A stretch of DNA of 64,000 nt from positions 25,324,880-25,388,879 of the forward strand of contig NC_082603.1 in NCBI RefSeq assembly GCF_030936135.1, in the 5' to 3' direction. The position numbers and the translations under genes are program-made. Origin of the DNA: Gavia stellata (lineage: Eukaryota; Chordata; Aves; Gaviiformes; Gaviidae). Position 1 is the first letter of the stretch. Each line of letters starts with the position of its first letter. Below, piece after piece: positions 28,961 to 64,000 of the stretch. Under the pieces are notes generated by a model. It did not search any database. It saw only the letters and a list, made by a program, of their open reading frames with translations, and was not told the origin of the DNA.

Positions 28961-31900
28961 GAGGCTGACCCGGGTCACCTGCATGCCTTTGGCCCGCGGC
29001 TTAGGACTCTGCTCCCTCCCGGCCCCCAACGTCCCTGTCGCTGCCTGCATCCCTGCAAGCAGAGAGGGGGTCCCTGTGGGGTCAGGGCACAGGGCTACAT
29101 CTCTGGCATAGATAGGGAAAAGAGGTGAGCGGGCATGCTGCTACGGGGAGAGGTGCCTCGTGGCTGGCTGGGGGAACATATTCCTGCCCCAGGCAGGCTT
29201 GCAGGGGGTGGGGAGGCTCTGGACGCCTGCTGGGGAGAATGACAGTCTTCCCTGCCCAGGAGCAGCTTTATCCCAGCCGGCAGCGGCATCCTGGCAGCAG
29301 GAGTGAGACTGTGACCCCCAGCAGCCCCCAACCACCCCAGAACGCTGGCAGCGTGTCACCCCACATCATGTGTGCCTGTTGCATACCACAGCAAGGCGGT
29401 GGCAGAAAGCAACTCAGCTCCACCCCGTGCTACCTGAGTTTCTCCAGGCGGGGCACGAAGACTTGCATTTAAGGATCAGGAAACAACCAGGCTGGCAGAG
29501 CTCAAAGGTCCCTGGGCCCCTCTGGCAGCTGCTCTCCTGACAGATCAGAGTCCAGCTCCATCCCTGCCTGCAAAGGCACGGTGCAAAGAGACGTCCGACA
29601 GCTGTCACCCCTGCAGCGTTATCTGTTGAACAGGCGTGACTGTGCCTCACCGCAGTGATGGGCACTGGCCTCACCAGGAGCAAAGTGCCCTGAACCACGG
29701 TGTGGGAGAAATGCAGACTTCTGCCTTGCTCGTGACTGCAGCCATTGCACCCAGGAAGGTCCCGTGTCTTCCCTCCGCAGCCACGTCACCCTATAAAACT
29801 GGTTGCAGAGCTGCTGCAAAGGATTGAACCAGTTAATACTCTGAGCCCCCTCCATGACAACGCTTTGTGTGCAAAGGGTATCACAGCGCCAATTTCTGCT
29901 TTACCTCCAGTTGCCTCTTATGACACCAGTCTCCATCACTGTTTAACCCAACAGAAGGACACAGGAGCCCCAGCCAAACCAGAAAAATCATCAGGAAGGC
30001 CAGGAATAGTTAGTTTGTTCAGTTTATTTTAGATCCTACATGAGGTAGGGACAGACAGATCCTGTCAAACTTTTTACAGCTTGTCATACTCCAGGGTAAT
30101 AGTGGAATAACAAGACCAGCTAGACTACACGTGCGTTATTAATCACCTGAAGCTATTCTATGACAATTCAGCAAGCTGAAGAGAGAGCGAGTGGTTACAT
30201 GGAGCCATCACAGCATCAGTCCCCCAGCTCATCCCTACCCACCCTGTAAAGATGCAGCTCTGGCACACACCAATGCTTCGTCTTCTCAGCAGCAGAGGGG
30301 CACCAGCACCTTCCTGAGGATGGCACTGGCTTGAAAACTGATCTCAACTGACTTGAGAGTGGGTGATGGGGTGGGGACGTGCAGCCTCTGGTTCCTGGTG
30401 CCCAGGAGGACTCCCTCACCCCAGGCCACATGCAACAGGAGTCCAGGGCAGGGGCACTTGCCTTGTGCCTTGCAAACATGGTAGGAGAGAGCTCTTACCC
30501 GCAACTTTAGAGATCAGAGGAGAAGGGACGTGACCCAGCACTGAAATAACACCTACTTTGGGCCCCCGAGATTGGCCAGAGCTCAGCCAGGCTGACCTTT
30601 TCCACAAGTCGCTGGGCTGACACAGCAGAAATTCAGTTTGCGATTGGCTTTAAAACACCACAGACAAGACAGAGGACCACGCAGAGGAGATCCAGGTGGG
30701 TTTCCAGCTCCCCCTTCCCAGCTCACCTTTGCACAGCAAACTCAACAGCATTATCTGTGGGTTATCTTAGTGTACTCGCTCAGCAGCCTCTGACCATGCA
30801 CTAAATGATCTCAGCTGGGGGCCCTCTGTCAGCTGCAGTTGCTTTTACCAAGGCCAAGAGAGCCAGTAGTCACCTGTTGGAGATGTCTCACTCAGAGATG
30901 CCCATTCCCCTGCAGCTGGTCACCCCAAACAGACCCAGCTGGCTCTTAGCCTGCCCATTCCCACAGGTGACATCAGCTCACCCTCCACCAAAGACTAGGG
31001 CCATTTTATCCATCCCACCCTAAGCCACTCATCAACCAACTGTCCTCTGCCCAGCAATAAAGCACAACAGAGAAGTCAATTTTTCTTGCTACTTCTAGTT
31101 CTGCTCAGTAAATAATGTGACCTCCTGCTGAATCTCCCTTAGAGACAAGTAGGCAAGGTTGGAAAAAGCAGGATCGATTCCACCCAAATGTCAGTGGACA
31201 GAAAGGATCTAGGATGGCTCATTTCAAATCCCAGCTCAACGCTGAAGACTCCTTCACCAACACTCCTGATCAAGGCCAAACCAACAGATCAAAGTCCTTT
31301 CACCAGCTCGCTCATGCCCGTTTAAAACAGACACCCTAGGAAGTGATCCAGCCACTAGGCACGGAAAGGTATCACACTGGCTCTGCTCCTGTCCATGCTG
31401 GTTGTTGAAATCAGCCACAAAGCCACAGTGCTCAATTCTGAGAAAACTCTAAGATTTACAAAAAACCTCCTCCAGCAGACGGGACTTCACACCCACCCAG
31501 CTGAGCGTGGAAGGCTGCTGCAGGCAAGGGCTGCCAGAAATGGCTTCCCCGCTCACCCTATACTCCTTCCACTCAGCACGATGGGAGATGGCAGCACATG
31601 CCCTCTCCTGGTCCTACAACCCTTTTAGTACAAACCTCCTCAGCAGGTCTGGAAATACAGCAGTTTCAAAGGAAATTGGTGAAGGGAAGGACTTCATTTA
31701 CAAGTGGAAGTGATTTCTGGATGACAGACTGTTTCAACAAAGGAGAAAAAGGCACGAAGCGTTAAGACAGGATAAATTCCTAGCCTACAGCATTAGCCCC
31801 ACTCCAGTGAAGCCCCAGTGACTCAGTGGCCCTTAGCAGTGGTGGTCCAACAGACCACACAGGCTGAAGATTGAGCTGAGGGTATAAAAGCGGACCAACA

Positions 31901-33010
31901 TCTGGTAGCTCACAGTGCTAGGCAATGACTAGCCCTGCCCAGGGCTGGGAAGATCAAGGAACGTATCCAATGGTCTAAGTTGTAAAGCTTTCATTGCCCG
32001 CTCCTTGCTCACACACTGTGTGTCCATCTGCTCAAGGAGCTCCAACCCTTGGTACCCACAGTCTCTCCACTCCCCTGGGGCAAAGGGACTCCCTGTCCAC
32101 CTGAAACCTCCACCTACCTCTCCATGGCAGAGGGGAGCAGAGCCCAGCACTGCCATGCCTGCTACTGCTCTAACCCCTGCTGTCTGGGAGAAGAGCTTGG
32201 CCCTGCCTGCACATCTCCATGAGAACTAGAACAGATCAGTTGCAATACTGGCTTTTAGGGGAAAACCAAGGCTCAAGGAGCCTGGGAGAACAGCTGCTAG
32301 GCCACCTGCATGCCGGATGCAGAACTGAAGGTTATAGAGCAGGAGGGAAGCAGACAGTTCCCACCTCCTGTAGGGGAGCGGCTCCCCCAGCAGTTGCTGC
32401 CGTGCAAGGGGTGCAGGGAACCACGGGTGCTCACAGGAACTGGGATTTTGTGCGATGTAAAAACATGGGAGTCCTTTCCTGACAGCACCCACAGTCCTGC
32501 TCTGCAGGTCTGTCATGACACCTGGTGGCCAGAGGCACCCCTGCAGCACCCTCCACCAGCCTGCCCCATTTCTTCTTAAACCTAGATGAATGATCTCATT
32601 TCCATCACCTCAGGTGAGAGCAGGAACAAGGCAAGGGAATGTGGTCAGGACACTCAGGCTAGGACACACTAAGCATCTCTGAGCATCCCCGTGGACTCAG
32701 CAGCAGCTCACAGTTCTCTGTCCTGTGCTGCAACCTGCCATGCAGCTTTTTGGCCCTACCCCACTTCTGTTTGGAGCAGAGCGCAAACTGGGAGGAGCAA
32801 GAATTGTGGAGCTGCAACAGGGAGACATGGGGAAGAAACTCATTACAAAAGCCTAAGAGACTTTTCTGATGTATGAGGGCTGGGCCAGGGTTTCATTACT
32901 GCAATCACATTTACGCTCCAAGCTAGCTCCCACCCTGCTGAAGACCCAAACCTCCATGTCCACAGAGGTGCTGGTTACCACTGGTGGGAGCCAGGCTTCA
33001 CACCTATATT
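28961..33010. other. Intergenic spacer between the two HECTD3 copies
   Basis: This 4-kb spacer is non-coding as far as I can read. Open frames are short and match no family I recognise, and I see no second promoter-like island or clear repeat. Confidence 0.65.
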
Positions 33011-33016
33011 TTTATT
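33011..33016 (-). terminator. HECTD3: Polyadenylation signal of HECTD3-B
   Basis: There is an AATAAA on the minus strand about 90 bases after the TGA stop. Copy B therefore should terminate some 4.4 kb before copy A begins, rather than reading through. Confidence 0.75.
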
Positions 33017-33107
33017 ATATATACACATCCTGGGGGAGACAAGGGAGCTCTTCCCACTGCATGATTTTGTCGAATGGTTGTCCATGCTGTTCGGTCAGGC
33101 TGCAACA

Positions 33108-43435
<10,328 letters not shown>

Positions 43436-43763
43436 CGCGTACCGGGTACCGTGCGCGGCGGACAGCGGCCGAGCCCGCACCGGCGGGGTCGCTACTCGCG
43501 GGCTTACGGCAAACCCCGCCCGCCGACAAGGCAAGATGGCGGCGCCCGATGGGGCGGAGTAGGGCAAGATGGCGGCGCCCGTGCTGCGTACGGAGGAACG
43601 AGGAGCAGGACAAGATGGCGGCGTACGGAGGGGGCGGGGCAAGATGGCCGCTCACGGAGAGGCGGGACTACGGCAAGATGGCGGCGCCGGTGGGGCGGGA
43701 CGGGGGCGGGGCGGGGCGGGCCGTGTCGGGAGGCAACGGAGGGGCTGGGAAGCGGCCAGGAGG
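43436..43763. promoter_or_regulatory. Bidirectional HECTD3/UROD promoter with YY1-type motif array
   Basis: Only 328 bases separate the two start codons. The interval is a CpG island with five CAAGATGGCNGC motifs on the plus strand at 43532-43543, 43565-43576, 43611-43622, 43640-43651 (GGCCGC variant) and 43674-43685. These fit the YY1 consensus AAGATGGCGGC, which is typical near start sites of housekeeping genes. GGGGCGGGG-type Sp1 boxes follow at about 43691-43720, next to UROD. There is no TATA box. Confidence 0.8.
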
Positions 43764-46700
43764 ATGGAGGGCGGTGAGCGGCTCCTGTGAGTAACCGGGA
43801 CTGGGGAGGGCGGCGGGGTCGCAGGCCTGCGCCCTCTCCACCCCTCCGCCCTCCCCGGCCTCCGGCGGGGCGGGGGGCTCGCACTTGGGCCTGCACGGGG
43901 GACACCGGTGTGGCCCTGGGAACGGCGCTCTGGCACTGGGGTCCTGTACTGGGGACACTGGTGTGGCCCTGGGGATGGTGCTTTGGCGCTGGGGTCCTGT
44001 ACTGGGGACACTGGTGTGGCCCTGGTGTGGCCCTGAGGATACGGTGCAGTCACCAGGGTCCTGCACTGGGGTCACTGGTGAGGCGCTGGGGGAGCTGATC
44101 CCACACTGGTGAGACACTGGGAATACTGATCCTGCGCTTGGATGGATCAGCAGGGTCACTGGTGTGGCAGTGAAGTCACTGGTCCCACACTGGAGGTTTT
44201 GTGGACTTTGTCCCCGTAGCCCCCACCTGTCACAGCAGGATGGTGCTGGCCGTCCCCCGCGCTTGTCTGGGGTCCCTGTCCCTGGGGCAGGCTGGGCTCC
44301 AGCAGCCCCCGGGCCGTGACACCACAGGGGGGAGGTTGGGGATGTGTGGTTGCCACCTCGGCAGGTGCCTGGGCCTCTGGGGGCTGCGCAGCACAGATAG
44401 GGGCCGGGGACACTGGTGGCAGGGCTGCCTGCCCCCGCGCCCCGCTGGCCCCAAACCTCTCCAGGCGGGAGCAACTGCTGGCCCTGATAACTTAATCTCG
44501 CAGGGCCCTGGGCCAGGCATCGCCTCTCCCCGGGGAGGGCCCCTGATCCCGAGCAGGAAGAGGCCCTGGACCATGATGGGGAGCATTTGTCGTGTTTATC
44601 ACAGCTGGGCGCAAGCCCTTTCCTGCAGTCACTGGCCAGGGGGTGGGGACAAACTACTGGCCCTGGCACCCCCTGCCTTGAGCCACGGGGATCTGGCAGG
44701 GCATCTGGACCCCTCGTGGGTGACAACCTATATCTGCTCCTTCATCTGCAGCCCCAAGAGCTTCCCCAAGCTGAAGAATGACATGTTCCTGCGAGCGGCA
44801 CGTGGGGAGGAGACGGAGCACACCCCGGTGTGGTGCATGCGGCAGGCGGGGCGCTACCTGCCCGGTGAGCAGGGGGAGGAATGCATGGGGGGACAGCAAG
44901 GGGGGTCCAGCATGCACCCCATAACTCTCGTGCTGGTCCCTTGCAGAGTTTCGGGAGACCCGGGCGGCACAGGATTTCTTTGCCACTTGCCGGAGCCCCA
45001 AATTGTGCTGTGAGCTGACACTGCAGGTGAGCAATCCCCAGGGTGTCTGTGTGCCCTCTCTCCCTGCCCAGATGGGGACCGGGAGAAACCTTGGGCCTGA
45101 CCACCCCAGGTGGCCCCATTAAGCTGTGCAGCCCTTGGGGACCCCAGTGCCCCATGTGTTTGTCCACGTCCTCCATGGGGAGGGGGTCCCAGCCCCTCAC
45201 TGATGCTGCCTCTTCCTCTCCGCAGCCACTCAGACGATTCCCCCTGGATGCTGCCATCATCTTCTCTGACATCCTGGTGGTGCCCCAGGTGAGAGCCATG
45301 GCTGGTGGTGGGGAGCAGTGGCTGGGAATGGGGCTGGGTTCGGGGCCACCCCATTGCTGCTTCTTCCACTCTCCCCTGTCCCCAGGCGCTGGGCATGGAG
45401 GTTGTCATGGTCCCCGGCAAAGGACCCACATTCACAGAGCCCCTGAAGGAGGTGGAGGATCTGCTGAAACTGCGACAGAAGGTGGACGTGACTGCAGAGC
45501 TGGGTTATGTCTTCCAGGCCATCACGCTGACACGACACAGCCTGGAGGGCAGGGTGCCCCTCATTGGCTTCTCTGGGGCACCTGTAAGTGATGTGGCTCC
45601 TCCATGTGGGCTTCCCAGCTGGACTTTTCTGCTCTTTCTTCTGGGGTGACACCGGCCATGACACCCCCAGAGCTGTGGGTGCCATAGGGGTGCATATGTG
45701 GGGGACATGCAGTGCTGGAGCACCTGTGCCCCAGGCTCTGGGGTGCTCACAGGTCCTACCTTCAGCACTGTGACCGGCCCCTCGTGTCTTCTTCCATCTC
45801 CATCACCCTCCTCACTCCACTCCTCTCCTTCCCGCAGTGGACGCTCATGTCCTACATGATTGAAGGTGGCGGCTCCACTACAATGGCCAAAGCCAAGAGC
45901 TGGCTCTACCGTCACCCCGAGGCAAGCCACCGACTGCTGCGGCTGCTGGCCGATGTCATCACTGACTACCTGGTGGGGCAGGTGGCTGCTGGAGCGCAGG
46001 TGTGTCCTGGGGCATGGGGACAGGGCCAGGCAGGAAAGCAGGGACTGGGGACAGGGAGCAGAGAGGGTCCAGCTTCTGGGAGGAGGAGGAGGGACTGAGG
46101 TGTGGCTCTCCCAGCCCCATGTTCTTGGCAGGCGCTCCAGCTGTTTGAGTCCCATGCGGGGCACCTGGGGCCGGAGCAGTTTCAGGACTTTGCCCTGCCT
46201 TACATCCAAGACATCGCCCAGGCTGTCAAGAGCAAGCTGAAGGAGGAGGCGCTGCCCCTGGTGCCCATGGTGAGTGAGAGCTGCCTGGGTTGACCCTGGC
46301 ATCTGGGGGCTGCTGGAGAGGGGTGCATCTCCTGGTACCTGTCTCCCTCAGCTATAGCCTGTGGAGAGGGGCCTGACCCATGGCGGAGTTACTGCCCCTC
46401 TCCTCCCTCCCTAGATCATCTTTGCGAAGGACGCTCACTATGCGCTGCGTGACCTGGCCCATGCTGGTTACGAGGTGGTTGGTCTCGACTGGACCATCCG
46501 GCCCCAGGAAGCTCGGTAAGAGTCTGGCAGAGCACTTAAGTGCCTGGGCAGCACCCCAGGCTGGCTACCCTGACCTCTTCCTCTACCCTGAGCCATCCCA
46601 GGCCTGGAGATTTCTGCTCCAGAAGTGGGGATAGTTGGGCCCCCATGCTACATGGAACTCACAGCAACCAGGGGCTGCCCTGAGGGGTCCTGTGTGCCCT

Positions 46701-47195
46701 GCAGTGGGGGCTGCAGGCAGCCGGCTGCCCCCAGCCTCTGCACCACACACAACAACTCACCTGCTTCCTCCCTGCTGCAGTGCACAGATGGGGAAGGATG
46801 TCACCCTGCAAGGGAACCTGGATCCCTGTGCTCTCTACGCACCCAAGGTGAGCCATTGCCAGCAATGGGGGCTAGTTCAAGCCTGTGTTAAAGGCCTTCT
46901 GCCTCAGTTTTTTCCCACCTGCAGTGGTGGCTTGTGTCCCAGAAGTCCTCCCAGGCAGGCTGGGGACTGGTGGGCATGGAGTACCCTGGGCTGGATAGGG
47001 CTGACACATGGTTTCCTACCATGCCTACAGGAGAAGATTGGTGAGCTGGTGAAGAAGATGCTGGAAGGTTTTGGGACCCAACGCTACATCGCCAACCTGG
47101 GCCATGGCCTCTACCCTGACATGAGCCCTGAGCATGTGGGTGCCTTCGTGGAGGCTGTGCACGCTCATTCCCGCCACATCAACAAGCACAGCTGA
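43764..47195 (+). CDS. UROD: UROD, uroporphyrinogen decarboxylase, complete
   Basis: This cytosolic homodimer removes the four acetate carboxyl groups of uroporphyrinogen III to give coproporphyrinogen III in haem synthesis, without a cofactor. Ten coding exons give 369 aa: 43764-43786, 44752-44864, 44947-45026, 45226-45288, 45386-45583, 45838-45999, 46132-46269, 46415-46515, 46781-46847, 47031-47195. Human is 367 aa. Active-site features are present: R38 and R42 in [12 protein letters not shown], the aspartate of FSDILVVP, and H340 in [11 protein letters not shown]. Exon 1 encodes only MEGGERL plus two bases; its donor is CT|GTGAGT, and this is the only nearby donor that keeps phase with exon 2 ([10 protein letters not shown]). 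All junctions are GT-AG. It is divergent from HECTD3-B and convergent with ZSWIM5. Confidence 0.97.
43891..44190 (+). repeat. 53-bp minisatellite in UROD intron 1
   Basis: Units start at 43891, 43944 and 43997 (53-base spacing), each with GGGGACACYGGTGTGGCCCT and a GGGGTCCTGTACT-like end. The third unit carries a small internal duplication, and degenerate units continue to about 44190. Confidence 0.85.
44472..44490 (+). promoter_or_regulatory. Candidate TAL1-GATA1 composite site
   Basis: CAACTG (E-box, 44472-44477) is followed after 7 bases by TGATAA (44485-44490). This fits the erythroid CTG-N7/8-WGATAR composite motif and lies in intron 1 of a haem-synthesis gene. It is a motif match only. 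Confidence 0.4.
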
Positions 47196-47285
47196 GCCTG
47201 GGGGCTTGGGGACAGGACTCCGGTTTGGGCACAGTCACCCCAAGTAGTGTGTTGTCACAGGGCTCGCTCCAGACTGGGCTGCAGC

Positions 47286-47291
47286 ATTAAA
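47286..47291 (+). terminator. UROD: Polyadenylation signal of UROD
   Basis: An ATTAAA variant lies about 90 bases after the UROD stop. No canonical AATAAA is nearer, so the 3' UTR is probably about 110-120 bases. Confidence 0.65.
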
Positions 47292-47319
47292 CCAGCACCT
47301 TCTCCGCAGCAGCCGTGTG

Positions 47320-48435
47320 GCTCTGGCTGGGGGGACAGGGAACTGGACAGCCCTGGAGAAGATGGGCAGTGATGGCAGCCTGGCAGTGGGGCATGTGAGG
47401 TTGGGGGAGCCCCTGAGCCCTGTCCTGCAGGTCAGAATGGGGAAAGAGGGATGCCAGCAAAGTGGGGGGATGCCTCTCCCTGCCAGGCTGCAGTGTTGTG
47501 CCAAGGGCTTGCGAGAGAGGGTGTAAGCCCAGAGCACCATAAGCATCTCCTGGCACTACAGATGTGCTCAGCCCTGCTTGGGGAGATGGGCTGCCTGATG
47601 CGCTCAGCCCTGCATGGGGAGATGGGCGGCCTGATCCTGGCAGGGTCACAGCCTGGGAGCTGGGGGCTCACAGCCCACTGCTGCCATAGGCTCAGTGTGA
47701 GCTGAGCTGTGCCACAGCCCTGCTCAGGTGGGAACAGGCAACATGACATTGACTCAGGGCATCCCCGAGTAGGTGGGAGTCCCAGAAGGACTCACCTGGG
47801 GGACAGCCAGCCACCTGGCAGGAGCTCTCCAGACACTAGCACCACCAGCACCCTGCCATGCTGGCTGGCATGGCGGCAGGGACACCATGGCCCTAGCACC
47901 ACCATCACCCTCCCCCAGTTCCTAGAGCCTCTTTGGGACCATCCCACTGGTCCTAGAGATCTCTTCCCCATTGCACACCTCCCCAAATCCTCTGATCCTC
48001 GGGGGCAAGTCTGCCTGGGGCTCAGCAAACCCTGCAGAAAGCAGCCCAGGGTGTCAGCAGCACCCAGGAGCCCTGGGTCCTGACTCCGTGCCACCCCATC
48101 CCACACTGCAGTGCACTCACTGTGGTCCAGGCTGGCTGTAAGATGGATCAAGACATGGGCACCAACACTGCTCCAGCCTGCATGGACAGGGCAGTGCCCC
48201 AGGGTGGGCAGGGTCCTGCTGATGCTGAGCGGGGCAGGGAATTGCACCGTGAAGCAGCTAGGGTGCCTTGCCACTGCTCCATCCCCCTCCTTGGGGCGCA
48301 GAACCTGGGTACCATAGAGTGCTGCGACGCCGCCTCCTCCCTGGGGTTCTGCCCTGCTTGCATCACCCACAACACCAGGTTGCCCGGCAAGCGTGGTGAC
48401 CCCTCCGACTTCAGAGAAAGGCAGTGGAGATACAG
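47320..48435. other. Intergenic spacer, UROD/ZSWIM5 convergent ends
   Basis: This GC-rich, non-coding sequence lies between two gene tails. It includes an imperfect direct duplication of about 37 bases at 47564-47637 (GCTCAGCCCTGC ... GGGGAGATGGG units). No gene is recognised. Confidence 0.65.
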
Positions 48436-48453
48436 GTGGTAACGTTCATCCCT

Positions 48454-48459
48454 TTTATT
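48454..48459 (-). terminator. ZSWIM5: Distal polyadenylation signal of ZSWIM5
   Basis: This minus-strand AATAAA, within TAATAATAAAAGGG, is the last one before the convergent spacer. Confidence 0.6.
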
Positions 48460-49253
48460 ATTAAACATCAGATGAAGAGGTCACACACGCACATACACGC
48501 ACGCACGCAAAAAAAAAAAGGGGGGGGAAAAAGAGAAACAGACTGGTTGAAGACCGCTATTTTGGTGGTGACAGAGACCGAGTACAATTGGTTTCCTGGC
48601 CAGAGCATGGCCACAAGTCACTTGCCAAAAAATTAAAAGTTAAACCAGACAGCAGATAACTAGCCCACGTTCTCTAACTACAAGTCACCGTCCAGACTGG
48701 CCCTGGCCCCCCCGAGCCCTCCCGACCCGCTGGCAAAGAAATAACCAAAACTGAAGAGCCGCTGGCCCAGGGCTGGAGAGTCTGCCCCCAGTGCAGGGTG
48801 AAGCCAGGAAGGGCTGAGTGTTGGTCACACCACGGAGCTGGGAAGCAGAACAGTGCGGGGAAGTGGTGCGGCTGCGCCTGCCCCGCTCTCCCTCCCCAGG
48901 AGCCGGGCAGCCCTGGTGCCCGCCTACCCGCCCGCCCAGGCACCTCGCACCCCTGCGCCTGCCGGGAGACGGCTGTGTACGAGGCGACGGGCTCGTGTCC
49001 TCCATCGCCAGCATCCACGTGTGTCTGAGCGAGCATTGCCCCGAGTCCCTTCCTTTGCTGTCCTCAAGCGCTGGGCTGCCGCTCCTCCTTCTGTCCGTCC
49101 GTCCATCTGTCCGTCCCAGGGCTGCGAGTTGAGCGGACGTTCGCCTCCCCCCACACCCTTCTCGCTGCTGACGATGCCGTGGGAACCTGAGAAATGTTCG
49201 CGTGCCTCCTCCTCTTTTTGTCTGTGGTTTTGTGTGTTTTTTTTAAATAACAG

Positions 49254-49290
49254 TTATAATAATAATAATAATAATAGCAATAATAAAAAT
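49254..49290 (+). repeat. (ATA/AAT)n microsatellite
   Basis: TAATAATAATAATAATAATAG is followed by interrupted AATAATAAAAATAAT units, in the ZSWIM5 3' UTR. Confidence 0.85.
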
Positions 49291-49473
49291 AATCGCCCCA
49301 GCCCATGACAATTTCAAGTATCCCCCAAATAAAAGACAGAATTATAAATAATTATAACTTTACAATTTAATAATTGACACATATACTATAGTATTTACAG
49401 TATCATAAATGCTTTTTTTTTTTTTGTGTTACTTTTAGTAAGCAATCCCTGAGAACAGTTACTTTAACTTGTT

Positions 49474-49479
49474 TTTATT
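49474..49479 (-). terminator. ZSWIM5: Possible proximal polyadenylation signal of ZSWIM5
   Basis: This minus-strand AATAAA lies about 555 bases after the stop. It would give a short UTR isoform lacking the distal kilobase. Confidence 0.4.
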
Positions 49480-49602
49480 GAAGTATCTTCACAAATAGAG
49501 GAGTTTGCATGTCTCGGGCGGGTGGGAGAAGCGCTCTGCAAAGCCATCGCTTTTGGTGACGCATGAGGTTCTAGTGTTGTGGGTTTCTTTGCTTGCTCTT
49601 CC

Positions 49603-49633
<31 letters not shown>

Positions 49634-50031
49634 TAATTCCCCACGTAATTTTAAAGATTTTTGCACTTTGCAACCTTCGGATCCCTCCAGCAGCCGCTTC
49701 CTTCAGGAAAGAGGTATTAGATTTCCAGGTTAGCTTTTGGTATTGGCAAGGGAGGGCAGGGGGGCTGAGCGAACCATCCTTTTTCCCCGTGGTTGCCTTT
49801 TGGTTTGTGCCCAAGGAATCTCTGGATCCTCTCAGCATGTGAAATGGTTAAATCCCAGAAAGAAAGAAAGAAAAAAAAAAAAAGAAAGAAAACAAAAAAA
49901 GGAAACAGAAGACCAGAACAGAGCAGCCTCTGCCGATGGGGGGAAGGTGATCTCCGCTTGCTTTCCTTCTTCTCTCCCAAGTCCCCGTGCTGTGGCCGGA
50001 CCCTGCCAGTGAGCATGGTGGGGGCTGGGGC

Positions 50032-64000
<13,969 letters not shown>

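Larger units (their letters stand above)
43787..44751 (+). other. UROD intron 1
   Basis: This 965-bp GC-rich intron carries a 53-bp minisatellite (about 43891-44190) and a candidate E-box/GATA composite site (44472-44490). No coding segment is seen. Confidence 0.75.
48436..50031 (-). other. ZSWIM5: ZSWIM5 3' untranslated region
   Basis: About 1.6 kb runs from the TGA stop to just past the distal AATAAA. It contains an AT-rich stretch with an (ATA)n run (49254-49290), a long A tract in transcript sense (49603-49634) and a pyrimidine tract (49858-49908). The UTR extent is inferred from the signals, not from transcripts. Confidence 0.65.

Noticed and set aside
43436-43642. Long open frame continuing upstream of the HECTD3-B start.
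   Set aside because: It runs through the GC-rich promoter and the homology to copy A ends 16 bases above the ATG. Stop-free frames are expected in such sequence.

Overview
The window is vertebrate nuclear DNA, almost certainly from a bird. It has intron-split genes, a CR1 LINE 3' end of avian type, short GC-rich introns and CpG-island promoters. Gene order is EIF2B3 (-), HECTD3 (-), UROD (+), ZSWIM5 (-), the known amniote arrangement (human 1p34.1). The species cannot be named from the sequence.

Layout: 1-19107 is the 5' part of EIF2B3 (first two coding exons, a predicted untranslated first exon just upstream, and an AT-rich third intron that runs off the left edge). 20007-28578 and 33108-43435 are two complete HECTD3-type E3 ubiquitin ligase genes in direct tandem. 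Each has 21 coding exons with matching phases and an open frame (846 and 848 codons). 43436-43763 is a compact bidirectional CpG-island promoter shared by the upstream HECTD3 copy and UROD. 43764-47195 is a complete 10-exon UROD (369 aa). 48436-63530 is the 3' part of ZSWIM5 (last ten coding exons plus a long 3' UTR); its 5' exons lie beyond the right edge.

The main point of interest is the HECTD3 pair. The copy next to UROD (B) is close to mammalian HECTD3. The downstream copy (A) is intact but strongly diverged, most of all in the DOC/APC10-like exons, and it keeps the HECT catalytic cysteine. Yet coding exon 1 and a few flanking bases are identical between the copies over about 352 bp, apart from one alanine codon. 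That contrast points to recent gene conversion of exon 1, or to an assembly error that should be excluded. Other items are five YY1-type motifs in the HECTD3/UROD promoter, a TAL1-GATA1-like composite site and a 53-bp minisatellite in UROD intron 1, a MIR-like SINE remnant, and two clean inverted repeats in the EIF2B3 intron.

The genes share no pathway: EIF2B3 acts in translation initiation, HECTD3 in ubiquitylation, UROD in haem synthesis, and ZSWIM5 is a SWIM-family protein of nervous tissue. I saw no tRNA, rRNA, CRISPR array, LTR element or viral fossil.
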